In this document: in pieces, positions 40,326 through 59,800 of the stretch
Numbering within the stretch: the first letter of the stretch is position 1
Layout of the letters: each line of letters begins with the position of its first letter
From: Baylisascaris procyonis
Taxonomy: Eukaryota > Nematoda > Chromadorea > Rhabditida > Ascarididae
DNA: 64,000 bases
Reading direction: 5' to 3'
NCBI GenBank assembly: GCA_037389465.1
Contig: JAZARR010000105.1
Coordinates: forward strand, 2,666,001-2,730,000
Translations under genes and position numbers: made by a program
Notes under the pieces: generated by a model
Databases searched by the model: none
Seen by the model: only the letters and a program-made list of their open reading frames with translations
What the model was told of the DNA's origin: nothing

Positions 40326-43300
40326 GCAACATAATTTCACGCACATATCACAACACATACCACACATATCGCACACCACGCCTCTCCCGCCTCCCCCCTC
40401 CCCACCGTACACACACATACACGCACATATACGCACCCACTCCTTTCCCTCAGATGCGACGTACACACGCCACAGCGTATCGAAAAAGATAGTCCCCCCC
40501 CCCGGTACCAATACAAACAGGAACACACACCACACACTCACCTCCACGCCAAACCGAACTCCACCTCTCTTACCATTGTCCCCGTCCTGACTCGGATGCT
40601 TAACGGACTTCGCCATTTAATGCTTGCAAACCGAAGCAAACTTCATCGTCTATATATTTGTATGGGAAAACGTACACACACTCTCTACCTTACACTTTTT
40701 GCCCCTCCTGACCCGTGACAGTAATCACTGGATTGAGCCCGCCTCATACTCCAATTTGATACATATATACTTGTCCATCTCGAATCGTTGAGATTTCCGA
40801 AGCGCTGAAACCTTTAAGTATGAAAGACGGTATATATACACTCTTTTCACCCACTTACCTTACACCTGTCCCATGAAAAAGAATAGGCATATTGAGCACA
40901 GAATATGTCACATTTGAATGAAAAAATGACACCTCTCTATCGATTCATACCTGAGATAACGTTGACGAAATGGTAAAATTGCTTGTGATCTTCTGCATAT
41001 ATATGGTATAGGGTATAGGGCATAAGAAAGACATATGACTGCATTGCAACATCAAGCAAACGTGACACTAGAAAAGGGAAATGCCAATAAAAATTCAACG
41101 AAGGGAACACCACTCAACAAGAAGAAGCCGGGCGAGGGCACTACAGCCACTAATCACCTGCATTTCTATGGGATTTGATTTCCTTTTTCAATACTCCCCG
41201 TATTCAATTCCAAGAAAACTTCATCAACCCCATCTCCCCTATTTCTTCCGCTCCCTGTGTCAATAATTCTGCATTTGTCGATTAGGGATGGAAGTGCAAC
41301 AACTTTGCCGATCTATAAGTTAACTACAGTGACTTTATGCAACAGAATGTTAGACAATGAGATGTTATTTAGCTAGTGAAAGCATTTTTCATGTTTTATT
41401 GATGTTTAACAGATAAAAGCAGTATTTGGAAGATGGCTGTCATATGAAAACAAAGCACTGAAGCATTTCCAAGGATGAAGTTGAACGCCACGCATAAAGG
41501 CAAAAACCGTCAACTTTGTTGGCTAACAACTGCTTCGAAAAAGCGCATGTTTTGTCTTCAGAAACATCGGAAGTTTTGTAGCTTTTATTTCGAATTCCGC
41601 TTAGCGGCAGTGTCGATTAGTACTCGAGAGATGAATCCATCGTAAGGCCGTAGATTGGGTAGCATGAAGGCCATTCAATTTTGCCACGTCGTCCGATTGA
41701 ACATTTCGGTATAGATTTATGAAGATAGCTCCCGACCGTCAAAACAAAATGAGGAACGACGCAATCTTTTCGAAAGAACAATTCGACGGAATCGGCGATG
41801 GTTGCGAATTGTGGCAGTACCCCGCTGCGCAGCGCGTTTGGGATATGTTATGGAGAGTTTGAAGCATGTTTACGATATATGTTGATGGGAGTTTGGAAGT
41901 GTCAGCAAAATTAGCAAGCATTTGGCCACTTTTGCTCCTCACTCCAACACCGCATCGTCCGATACACTGCTCTGCGGCATGCCCTTTTGCTACTTTCGCA
42001 TTAAATTCTCAGGGTTCGTAAAAGCTCCTAGTCTCTTTGTCTTCTACTCTTGAAGTGTGCGCGTGAACTGCAATGATTTTTATTATGGATTTCCTATCAA
42101 TTCGGATGACAAGGACGCCAACACCTGAAGACAACTTATCGATCCGATTCGTTGCATGCGAGCCAACAATGAATTTCCCTCAGTCTCAAAAAAAGCAGAA
42201 TCATCGACTGCCATCTCTCCATTTCGTGGTTAATCCCATTGCGCACCTGTTTCATTGATTGCAAGGATGTCGACTCGAATGCCACAAGTTTTGATCATTC
42301 TCACATGTACGGGAAAGATAATGAGACATTTGCGCCATATTACAAATGAAGCATGGAAATACAAGTACACCAACATAATTTATTAACATCACATAAAAAT
42401 ATTCGCAATGCACATAGCTATGACTAATTTCCACGTATCACATATGTACAGAGAGCGGAAGCGTTACCACAAAAAAATCAGCGTTTAATTAGAGATATGC
42501 TTCACTGCAAGTTGCAGCATTCCGATCACTTCATAGAAATGAAGGACAATCTCGAAAGAAAAAAACCAAATATTCGTAGAGTCCCTCTCATTTCATTTCA
42601 TCGACAAAAAAGTCGTCCTATCTGACCGGCTATTGCAAATAGTTTCACCTATTGGAAACTCACCTCAACGGAAAATACACCTTGGATAAACGACTAAAAT
42701 GGCTCCATCCACCAAGTGGTGCTGTTTCCCTAGTTATCGTCAGGATGTGTTATTGGGGGATGAGGGGAGGGGAGGAGGGGGGGGAGGCTCGTAGATGATA
42801 TAAGATAAATATAAGCAAGTAAACAATTGTTCGCAGTTTACAACACTTCAATTCAACGCATTTTTTTTGTTTTGACGCGGCATTATTAGTAAAGGAGTGT
42901 TCCTTTCTTTCGTGGTAATAACAGCAACAACAACAGTAAAAAAAAAACGCTAGTATTATGCAATGAACAATCCAAACTACAAACAACAAAACCGACCGAG
43001 AAAGCATTTCACGCATTATTATAATGAAATTAGGCGGCAAGATTTTCAGTAAAATCCCATAATGGTGAAGTTTACAAAAAAAAAACCATTCACAATACCT
43101 TTACTATTGATTTCATTAGCATATATTCGAAGCTTCCTTCATTTTTCGTTATATTAGTCGAAGTCTCTCTTTTAGCTGAGAGGTGCCACTTACCTTAATT
43201 ATGCCTTAAAGGTGGCATCTACCTTAATTATAATTAGTCGGGAATTAGTGTGCTCTAAATATCAACAAAACCGATAAGAAATTAGTGGATTAATCGCTGA

Positions 43301-46300
43301 TTGGCGTAACGCAAATCTTTTCGAATGGAAATTTTTCGATGTAAAAACTCCACGAGTATTTACCTAAAAATACATTAGCATCAAATATACTTTCAATCGA
43401 TTTTTGGCAAAACGTTTTCGAAAATCGTTTATGTTATTTCAACGTTGCCACGATTCCACCATATTCACTTAAAGAAAACGTCTCAAAAAGGAATCTACAA
43501 GAAATGTATCAACGGTAACCGAAACTACGATAAGCTTTGCATTGATTAGATAGGGCTATCTTCGGAATTATGACATTTAAAATAAATAGATAATATGAGA
43601 CATCCGCATAGACAGGAAAATACAACCAAGCCGTACCTGTAATAAGCATAAACGATAAGAAGTGAAGATAACAATTTGAGATTCTCGCCCACGAGAGAAA
43701 TTTACACTGATGAAAAAATTAAAGATGCGTCGCTAATCGTCAAAAAAAAAAAAAAAAGCGATGAAATCGTTGTGAAAGTCGTATGCTAATGAATAAACAA
43801 AATAATGTAATCCACAAAACTCCCACTGAAGAATCCATATTTCGTTCTCTATGAATGCATTCTTTTACAATTATTGCATTATTTCCTAAAAATTACCAGC
43901 ATTATAATATAGTGGATCGTTTTTGTTTCCGGTTAGTTTTGAGTTCAATTCAACGTTGATTTTGGCGTTTGTAAGTTGGGACGTTCTACAGTATAACCGC
44001 TAGATTTGAATCGGAAATGCTTATTGCACCACTTTTTTAAACGATTCATCAAATTAGGAAACAATCCGTAAAAGTGATCGTAGAAAAGAGTTAAATAATC
44101 GATATAATTGATGCTATCGAAATGAAACTAATGCAAAAGTTATGATCTTAAAATTGTAAGGGGATTAAATTATATCTCATCTTACAAATGATTCAACATA
44201 ATAATGATACTTCAACTAATAGATTTAATTAATTGTCTATAAATTCCCTGAGGTTATAACCGGTTTCAAAAAATTTGTGGAAAAAAATTTGATGAGTAAT
44301 TTTTTTTTTGAAATCATTTTTTCTTAGAAATAATATTCTTAGAGAAGTAAATGAAACGAATCACTAGCTTATTCATATCCAATGTTCTAATGTAAAGGAT
44401 TGATGGTCGAGTTACATTGCTCGGAAGCCAAAAATCATCTGGTCGTTTTTTGTTTTTACTGGCAAATAAGCAATCAAATTAAGAGGAAGATCGTTTTCAA
44501 AAATAAAAGCGCATATCCACTTTCACCGGACTGCTTACCTCCATATTTACCATCCTGTTTCAAAGAATTGATCATTAGGATTTCAGGTATTCGAATGTCA
44601 AAAATTTGCCTTTTTCTCCTCAAAAGGTGCTCAGATCGATGCTAGTGGTTAAGGAATGCAGTATGTCAAAAACTTTCTTGACGAAGCTCTAAGAGGGAAG
44701 CAAGAGGAAGCAGGATGGGTGACGGCAATCAGGTACAGGACTGAACATTTCCATTTTCAAAAAACGTCGTTCTCTGCGCTTCTCTACAGAAACTCTTAGT
44801 GATGAAGTTTCAAAACGCGTGGCGTACCGGCCAAGCTCTGATGACTATGCGTAGATAAAGAGCCCGACTTCGTTCTCTGAACCTCTTTCGATATGCATCG
44901 ATTGGGGCTCGTAGCATATGTAAACTCCCCTTATTGCAACGAGTGTTCAATACTGCTACCATGAAGCGTCAGCCCTAGGCTTTAAGGTCAACGTTCATCG
45001 CTTTCACCTCTGCCGACACATATCGCTGATGCCTACGATGGTGGAGCGCACACAAAAAAAAAGAAAGAAAAAAGAATGCGTTTTGCACATTGCAGTCATT
45101 AAAGCGGCTAAAATGCAAATGATCTCTCAATTGGACCTTCGAAGTTACACTTCGAACTGAGATGTATGGGCGAATTGAACAACATCGCGCTCTGAAGGTA
45201 ACGACGAACATGGCACGAACCACATCAGAACGGAATCTGAAATCAACATTACCTTATCCAACATAGACGCGAAGCATCCGCACCACATTCATATCGGCCA
45301 CTTCCAAAGTCCACTCGGTGACAGTGAAATTCTACTGACCATTTATATGTTCATATGCAACACCATTCGACCGGTGCTACCAATGTTTTTCAGTTTGCCC
45401 CTTTTCGTTGCGAACGGCAAAAGCTTAAAGCCTTCGCATACGACCTTGGGCGAAGGTCGATCCGCCCACAACTGTCCCCCCACCCCTATCCCCTCCTTAC
45501 TTACCCATCCTCCGTCAGGTGCTTGTTCTATACTAAGCCGCCGCTCACTGCTTTATTCATTATTAGCATTCTATACTGCCTAAGGTTACACGAATTTTCC
45601 AATGAAAGGACTGAAAAAAATAAAGAATTTGGCAGGTGAAAAGCACACGCCACGCAAAGAAATTTGATTCATGTGGCCACAACACCTAAACGACGTAGTG
45701 CCTAAGTTAATCTGATATCAAAGTGTTGCCCGAAAATAACCCATATTCTGCGAGGCAATACGTACTTTACACCCTCATAAGCTTCCGGCAACGCGCGCTG
45801 TTCCCCAGTGCTGATGCTTCGAACGAGCAAAAAGCTAATGTGATATATCAGTGACTAAAAATATAACTAACCAGTCGGTAACGCGTTTCGGCTAATTTTT
45901 GGCTCAATTAATGCGGTTACTCGGCAATGCTATCACATCGGTATAAAGGAAATCGGGGAATGCTTATATCTAAGTACCCAACTAAAGGGTGGATGAAAAA
46001 AACGTCATTTCATAAAATAGACCCTATACGCAATTCTCCCACTACACACAATTATCACTTCAGCCGCATTACCCACAATCAAACTAAAGTATTGCAATTC
46101 TTTTCTAACCTTATAAACGAGGATGTTGTTTTGCTAACGTTCGAAAGGTGGGATTACAATCTTCGGCATTCGCCAACATCATCCCCGGTGATGACCCTTG
46201 TAAGTATTTCAAGGAGTAGAAAATGACCAAGATATGCACTCATCGCTACAGAAATCTCTTAAGAACTGAATCATTTTTCACCGCAATCTTCATAAATTGA

Positions 46301-46348
46301 ACAAACTTTCGCACAGGTCTTCCTTGGCAGATGTGACGCAACTGCTTT
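40326..46348. other. Intergenic region between ZDHHC3/7-like gene and APMAP
   Basis: About 6 kb without a gene I can support. Present are C/A-rich sequence at 40340-40560 flanking the minisatellite (several CACACA stretches), G-runs near 42755-42785, poly-A runs and an imperfect direct repeat at about 43183-43240 built around TACCTTAATTAT. Short plus-strand open stretches near 41.75 kb have no recognisable domain. The left end should include the APMAP promoter and the right end the 3' UTR of the palmitoyltransferase. Confidence 0.4.
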
Positions 46349-51944
<5,596 letters not shown>

Positions 51945-53442
51945 CGAGGTAGTGGTGACTGTAAACGTTACGAATGTTGTCACAACACAATCCTTATATA
52001 GGAGCTGACAGAATAGAAGATGCTTCAGCTGCTATACTCGCATGTACTTAGCAGCGACGAGCACTCCATCATCTCTCAGTGGTATCTCGTGGAGCTGAAA
52101 ATCAAATGCCTCTCGGAATAAATACATTAAGAGAGGCAAGCTTTAATGGATCGTGAGATTGAAGTGAGGAGCGCTCATGGCCGACATTTAGCAAATTTGG
52201 CACCGCTTGGGTGTATTTTACCACACACAGCATAAACAATAAGATTGCTTTACTTTACTGCTAGTAAATTAAAAACAAGTTACAGGGGAACAGGGAGAGG
52301 AGGGTGGGGGGAGGGGTGACGACGGCTCTAAATGGCTCCACTCTGGCGAAACATATATGGTTTAATTCATAGGAAAGAAAACGTCCACATACCACAAATA
52401 AAGAAAGGTGGAAATGGAAACGATTCGATTTCTGGCCAGTTTCTTTTCGGTGATACAGGCTATGTGTCTCAACCACGCCCTCTTCCCCGCTCCGCGAGGT
52501 GGTTCAACCACGCTTTCTTCCATACATGATTCACTCGCGATCACGATTACGCACATGGCATTGGCCATATTTTCTAGTAAGCAGCAAGTGATGACCATCT
52601 CATAAGACGTTTGTTTTGCCGTACAAGAGACTAGGTGGCATGCACTGAGGGAAAATTCACTGAATGTGTTGGCAGAACTTGGTGCACGAAAAGGTACTAC
52701 GAGAAAATCGCTGGGTAGTGTTATTCCGATTATTTTGCTGTTCTACCTAAGAAATAAAAAGGAAACAACAACGAAGAACCCTCGTACGTTTGTTTTCAAA
52801 GATGGTTATGTAACGCAATAATTTTCCCTGCAAAAGAGGAGTGGGGTAGTATGCAGCCATCTGTGCTGCCGTTCTTAAGACAGCAGTGATAAAACGAGGT
52901 ATGAAGAGAGGGGAAGGAATGAGTGAGGGAGAAAGAAGGCAACGAAGAAAAGCAAGTACGAAGATAATACAACATCAAGATTGAGTGAAAAACTGTAGTC
53001 TAGTCTTGATGATGCTAAAACAACGGAAGGAGGTTGCGGAAAGGTCTGTTCTCAGAAAGGAAAGGATGACTGGAAGAGAAAAAAAATGTATTGATGAAGT
53101 GCCGACTTTTGGCTTCTCATCGCTTAGTTAACTTACACTTATGTTTCGATGTTAATGGGGGAATTCTTTAGTGAGAGAATATCAAGCTGGTTCGTCCCCT
53201 GGATAAAATTTTCATCACTCAAAAAACAATGGCTATCACCTTGAGTTCAAGTGAAATTAAAAATTTTGGCTGCAATATACGACGTTAATTATTTATTCTT
53301 TCTTGCAATCGAAATTTACGTGGAAATTACCTGTAATGAAGAGAAACCATAAATTTTACTCGGCTGGCAATAACAATTCTTTTAGCGAATCTATATAAAA
53401 TCAGCTTTCTATCTGATTAAATAAGGCGGATAAATAAACAAG

Positions 53443-53473
<31 letters not shown>

Positions 53474-53474
53474 A
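53443..53474. repeat. (AAAT)n microsatellite
   Basis: About 32 bp of the tetranucleotide TAAA/AAAT in an intergenic position. It is a simple sequence with no coding role. Confidence 0.9.
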
Positions 53475-54545
53475 CCATTTCACAAACACTAGCAAAGATG
53501 CAAACAACGCCATAGAAGTGGAAGTGCATGAGAGTGGACCCGCGTTCCTCTCTTATACCACACCTGGAAGAATCCCTATCCTAAGCATAAAATACAAGAA
53601 ACATTAAACGACATCTGCAATCCAGAGTGCAGAAACACGCGCACCTTGCTATATCACCGTCCCTCGAGCAGCTCGATCGCATCCACAAGTCGTCGACTCG
53701 AGTGATACACTTCCTATTGGCTTGAAAGTGAAAGCGTTCGCTATATGTGTGCTTACCTGTTTTCGTTTCAAGATCCGATCTGCATTCAAAGCGTCGATAG
53801 CGCATTCTTAGGTGTGAAAATTTCTTTCTGAGGAAAATGCTTAAAAGATTGCACTTTCATCGGAACAAAGCATATGCAGAAATAATTATCAAAACGAGGA
53901 TGGAAACTATGAAAGACGCACCTCTATTTAGGTTACAACCCGTAATGGTAATAATATGATTATGAGGTGTGTAAAGCGATAAGGTCGAAAACATACACAT
54001 TTATCCTTAAACTTTAATAAGTTTAGACTCGCAGTGATCTCTTCCATATTTCGATTATGAGCTTTTTTCCTGTTTTTCTCATAGCTTCCACTCATCTTAT
54101 GTTTTAATAGGAAAGCGATCGTCCATCGACATGATTTGCTTTCTATTTTGTTTTAATTTACAATTTTTCACCAAAAGATTTTGTTATCATGCTTGGTAAC
54201 TTATTGGGTTTTAAGTGGCGTTTATAGCGTTGTAATTTCCCGTTATGATTTCTTATTCCTTGAAGTTTTTGAGGGTTTTTAAACGCACAATTAAATGCTT
54301 CACTTATTGTGCATATAAAAGATGTGTTTATCATTTTTATAGACCGGAAGTTGTTGAACTTACATCAATTGATTGCTAACGACTTATGCAGAGTAAATAT
54401 TCGATAATTTTAGCATAGGGACTTGAGTACATTGAACACTATAGGCTTCACTGAATACGTTGATCTGTTTAAGACAGCATCATATATCCTCGTTTCAATA
54501 TTGAGAACTCACCTGGTTGCGAGTTCATCCAGGTGTGGTATTTAA

Positions 54546-54884
54546 CTATTACAGCATATCTTAGATCGACAAGCCATTCTACTTTTTTACTCCGCACCTG
54601 TTGATTTTTGTGAAGCGTTAGAAAAGTTTAAACAAAAATTGAGGTAATACAACCCATTCCCTCTCACCGTTGATGACTGTTTAGAGCAGCTAAAAGTTTG
54701 GTGTGACAAGCTGATTTGCTCTGTGGCCAAATATTTCGTCCCTAGACATACTAAAAAGATCCCTGATACTTACTGTAAGCATAGAAATCCCATTCACGCT
54801 ATCTTCCAGAAAGATATAGCTAACGAAATCCGAAGATATCTGTGGATGCGCTTTTATGTATCGCTTTCAATGTTGCATCATTGA
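54546..54884 (+). pseudogene. Broken ORF, possible non-LTR retroelement remnant
   Basis: The plus strand reads open for 33 codons (…VDFCEALEKFKQKLR), meets one in-frame TAA at 54645, then stays open in the same frame for 78 more codons to TGA at 54882-54884. The second part has a run of charged and aromatic residues (LKVWCDKLICSVAKYFVPR, then HTKKIPDTYCKHRNP). Its style resembles the linker between endonuclease and reverse transcriptase of LINE-type ORF2, where a helix precedes a VP-R/K motif and a basic region. No catalytic motif is present and homology is unproven. No conserved gene of this window overlaps it on the other strand. Confidence 0.3.
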
Positions 54885-55247
54885 TTAACCAATACATTTT
54901 GTGTCTACAACTCTGTGGAAATCACTTTATGTGGATAAGTTGCTCAGAGTCAAATGTTCGAATTCGCCAAAAAAAAAAAAAAAAAAAATCATCCGTTCAT
55001 ATTCGGTCGAGAAACGGCATATTTTAGCGAGATCTTCCCACCTATATCGAAGGAGACGATAAATTTAGGCTGTCGAAAATGCATTAGTTAAGCGTTGACT
55101 AAATCGAGCAAAAGCAACGCATAGCAATCCTTCTATGGTAAATATAATAATCCAATTTGTTTCCATTTCGTGCGTCGTTGATCACTTTCAAAGAAACATC
55201 TCATAGATCATTATCTAAAAAATACATCGATATTTTATTTTATGTGC

Positions 55248-55249
<2 letters not shown>

Positions 55250-55287
<38 letters not shown>
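55250..55287. repeat. (TA)n microsatellite
   Basis: About 38 bp of TA dinucleotides, intergenic between the FBXO25/32-like and ZDHHC3/7-like genes. Confidence 0.92.
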
Positions 55288-55289
<2 letters not shown>

Positions 55290-55802
55290 CCGCACAAATC
55301 ACTCTCATTGAAACGACGCAATCCGCATTTGACGTTTTAATTTCATCAAATAATACCATACAAATTCATCGCTGTTAATATAAGTTGAATAAGTAATACG
55401 AGAAAATCTATAATTTTCAATCAACGAATCATAGGCAATGCATTAAGATCTTTGGTTGATCAAATGCCGTTCAATTTATCGAATAGAGCAACAAATATAT
55501 GACTGAAGAAAATCTCTGACTATGACTCAAAATAGCAACGCTTATAACTGATGAAGAGAGCATTTTTTTTTTTTTTTTGAGGACAAATCAGCGATAAAAT
55601 AAAATACACAACCACAGCAACCTTTTTTCATAAATGAGCAGATCCACAACCGCCATATGTTCCAAACTTCAGATGGAGAGGGGAATTTGAGGGTAAGGGG
55701 ACGGGGAGTGGGAGTTAATGATCAACTTCCTAATGCATACAACTTGGTAAGTAAGACATGTCTTTTTTTGCAATGGCATCATTTAAAGCAGCAGCAGGCT
55801 GC

Positions 55803-55912
55803 GGGAATTTCCCACAAAACTGACCAAATGTGCTGATTAGAAGTGAAAATTTATTTCTCACTTGCCCGAAACTTTACAAAATTCTTTGTGTATTCCCACA
55901 AAACTGACCACT
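55803..55912. repeat. Direct repeat of an 18-bp word
   Basis: The word TTCCCACAAAACTGACCA occurs twice about 85 bp apart (about 55808 and 55893). The first copy adjoins the palindrome GGGAATTTCCC. Nearby AGAAGTGAAAATTT and AAATTCGCTTCT are partly inverted. This could be a small decayed MITE-like element or chance. Confidence 0.3.
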
Positions 55913-56857
55913 TACCAAGCCCATATCTAAAAATTCGCTTCTACTAAGAGCAGGAAGCGGTCACTTGGGACGAACCTATGTTTGGAAATACATTGTACGC
56001 ACACACATAAAACCGCCATAATGCATCTTCGCAAAATCTATAAAATGCATTCAGAAAGAATTTAAAAAAAAAAAAGCAAAATGAACATCTTTAGAGCAAG
56101 CCTGATCGATAAAGCCCATTTCTGTCACTCAAACTGCAAAAATTTTCTCCAATATTTATTCAACCGTTTGAAGAACTCAACGAGGAAACCTCCTTCCTTC
56201 AGCTACAACCTGACCCACAATCAAAATGTTTCACTTCCCAGATGCACGGGAAACCAAAAATTAAGGAACATATCACCACACATGCACAAACAACGGTAAT
56301 CAATACACACCAACAATGAGATGAACATGAAGTACAGTATAAGTGTAAAAGAGCAAAACAAACTATCTCTCCTCATCTCAAGCTGCTACAGCTGTCATTA
56401 AAACGCTCACGGCTTGAAAATGGGAGCAATAGGAGTAATTACCATGACCGCCAGACCAGGAGGAACGGTGGGCGTAGGGGGGGGGGGGGGACGGGAGGAG
56501 GAAGAAAGTTTCCGAAGTTTTCGATCGGCCTATCAGTTCGAATGGTTGCTCTTTGATTAAAATAATGCACCTTTCATCCATGAGCTATTTAAATAGCCAA
56601 AAGCTCTGAAACTTTACTCAGAGGCATAGCACTTCTACTCAACAGCTGGAAAAAATGCAAAAGTTCTAAAGTTAAAAGAAATTTCTAACGTTCTAAAATG
56701 GCAAGAGAAAAAAAAACTTTGCGGGCGAAAACCCATCTTTCCTGGTTATTACATTGTGCGGCAAAAGTATGTTAGGAAATGGCAAGCAGTATCTGAAATA
56801 AAGCCAACTAAAGATGTTCAGGTTAGTGCGAATGCTTAGTGGCTTTTTCAAGTGCGC

Positions 56858-59800
56858 TTAGAGAAAAAGTAGCATTTCAATCAACTGCTCCGGCATTACG
56901 CTCACTGAAGGCGCATCGTCCGAGACGCATGGATGTCCATGATCCTGAAAATTTTTATTCGTAAAGATGTCTACTAGTCTAGCTCAATATTTAATGAAAC
57001 TTTGAGTGAGATGAATAAACAGCTATGCGAGTGACCATTCCAATGAATTTTTATTAAATCTCTTAATAAATTTCAATTTCGGCTCATAGGTTTGAAAAGT
57101 GAAAATAAGAAATCGATGATCAGTTTCGAGCTTAAACTAAGCTATACTCCATTGCGAATATTGTCAAAATGAAATCAGTCATATGCGTTCTTATGTGTCA
57201 TCAAAAACAACGACGTAACATTGAGATACCTTCTACATATACTCAATAATTTGAAAACACTATTCAAATAACACCCTTCCCTCCTTCAATTCATTACGAA
57301 ACTCAACTGTTTTTTCGGTCCAACCTTGCGCTAGTATTGCGTTACAAAGTTGCTTAACTCCTATATCTCGAAGTGAACCATTTAAGCCATAAATGCGTTG
57401 CGTGTTCAATATATCTACATACCACTATGCCTTCCAGCCAGTTTCGCACTCATCCACATAATCGTTTTACAGCCAATGCAGAGTGCCGATCAACGAACGC
57501 TATCAATCATTCCTAGTGGAATTAATATAATTTTCTCTTCCTCATTATTCAACCAGTCATCTGGCTCACTCACCACATCTTTTTACTATTACCATCATCA
57601 ATTACTGTGTGTCATTTAAAAAAAAAAAACCACTAATTTGCACTTTTTTGAACACGTGTGCATTGAGAAATCATTTGACGCTACATATCTCTTCGGGCAG
57701 TTGTCCATCTATTTCATGAAAGAAGTAGCGCTCAGCCGTTTGTTGGTGAAAACATAAACGTTGCACAACAGCGGGTATGTTATCATCGATACCTAGCACT
57801 TTTTGTGACAGCCGTTAATCACATGACAAACTTTTCACGAGTAGACGTGAGTCAGTCGCTTCCTTTCTCTATGCAAATAAGACACCAAGATTTCTTATTG
57901 AACTCGGAACAAAACTATTAAAGAGAGTGAAAATGAGGGGAAAAAAGAGAGTGAAACGAACCTTCCAAAACATTGCTCTGCAATGGCAACACAGGTGAAT
58001 AAGATCAGCATAGGCGACGCGTAACCCGTAATATTTCTTAAGCTCGAAGAATGTGTGCCTCCAAGAGCCATTCGAATTGCTCAAGTGCTTAGCGATCTGC
58101 TCTTGTGAAAAATGGAATTGGCATAGTGTTGACCACACTTTGCTTTCTCCCTGTACAATAGCCTTTAGAGCTTCATGCGCCTCTGCAACCTCCAACAACG
58201 ACGTGTGATCGGGTAGTTTCCTATAACGCAACACCTGTTCTGAGTAAATTCCACGCCTTTCAAGAAAACAAATAAAAATCTCACATTCGGCTGTCTCGTT
58301 TAAATGTTATCGTGAAGTTAAAGTATGTATTTCCGACGTCGTGATATGCGCTTTTTGTGCTTTATGCAAGAAGTCATCTGCGGGCACCATTTTTATGCAC
58401 CCCTCTTTGAAATAATCAATATATTTCACACTCTGCATAATTGACCCTCTTCAAAGATAATATTATAAACAATTTTCAACATCGTATTTTCTTCTTGCAA
58501 CATTATCATATAATCTACGATTTGGTACTGTGATATCACATATCAAACAATTTCGCTGAAAATGATTCGACCTTTCGAGTATGAATCCGCAACGGATCCG
58601 CCGTTGCGATGATGGTGCTGACACGTAATGCTCATTTCGATCAATTATCAATTATTTGTAAAATATGGCTTTATCGCCATAAAAGGTGTTGCGTCTGTTT
58701 TCTCGTTCAAAAAAAAAAAAAAAAAATCATTTTCCGCCCTTATTGCATCTCACATTTGAATAGAAAAGACGCGCATAGTCTGATTTTCGAATCTCTGATG
58801 CGGTTAGATGAAGGGATTTCGAACATAGGTGCGGATGATACAACTGCACGTGACCTGTGAAAACAGAAACATATTAAAGAAGATCAGATTTCCACCTCTA
58901 CTGAATGTAGCACCATCCGATTCAGCATGTTGGTTCCAATCGAAAATTGGTACTCCAATTTTAGACGACATATTAAAATTCAGGTACTCAGTGACGAAAG
59001 TATCAAACCAGAGGGTAGGGAAGAAATTCGGCTTTAATGTTTCTGTTAATCACCAGCGTATAAATGACACAGAATGCAATAACACTTCATTAGTGAATTG
59101 CCATGGAAACCAATCATCAACTGCTGTTTTCGATTGCGATCGCTAAAGAAGACTGACAAGCGAATGCTGAGTAGACCACACACAACGCTCTATTTTCTCT
59201 CCCAGGAATCACTCAAAACATACCTTCCCCAATCAACAAAGTGTACATTGAATGGATCTTAATAGAAAAGCCTCGACGCATCGGAAAACTCGAACAAACG
59301 CCACAAGATAACGCACTGTGTTACGGGAAATGAAACTGTATTGGATGAGAAATAATACAACATTGCGCTTTCACGAATAGCACATTAATTAAATAAAGAA
59401 AATCCGCAGATCAAGCAAGTTGCTTTGGTGTTGCCGCGAGGTATACACCAACTGCGTTAACGGCCCTCTAATGCATATCAATAATTACTGATTGTACAGC
59501 ACATTTGACTATCTGAAGTGTATCATCGATTGACCTGCATCATTACTAGAGCATTACAATGATTGCGCTAAACTTTACAACACTGTTGAGCAGCCGACAG
59601 CTGTATGAACCAACAAAAATGTACACACCTGAGGATAATAGAAAGAAGTTCCCGAGGCAGATCCATGAAAGTGGTGGATCCCTCTTCACTCTCAGCAAGC
59701 GTACGTGGTTTGCTTTCGGAGATCAGCTCAAGTAAGTCGCTCGCTGTTCCCATTTGCTTCGAAATCAGTTTCGGTGATCCGCACAAATGACCGTCGAGAC

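Larger units (their letters stand above)
52010..56857. other. Intergenic region between FBXO25/32 and ZDHHC3/7-like genes
   Basis: About 4.8 kb. A possible additional 5' exon of the palmitoyltransferase lies at about 52038-52094 (TTTTCAG acceptor, 19 open codons), but the intron to the next acceptor would be only 33 bp, so I do not include it. Also present are an (AAAT)n tract, a (TA)n tract, the retroelement-like remnant at 54.5-54.9 kb and a G-run at about 56477-56489. Confidence 0.4.

Noticed and set aside
39530..40616. Long Pro/His/Thr-rich minus-strand ORFs (up to 322 codons) and Gly/Val/Cys-rich plus-strand ORFs
   Set aside because: They lie across the G/T minisatellite in overlapping frames on both strands; the composition simply mirrors the repeat and has no domain or splice logic.
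52038..52094. Possible extra 5' exon of the palmitoyltransferase
   Set aside because: It has a TTTTCAG acceptor and is open, but joining it in phase would require a 33-bp intron, which is implausibly short.
52362..52605. Overlapping ORFs on both strands near 52.4-52.6 kb
   Set aside because: No similarity to the N-terminus of DHHC enzymes and no phase-compatible donor toward the known exons.
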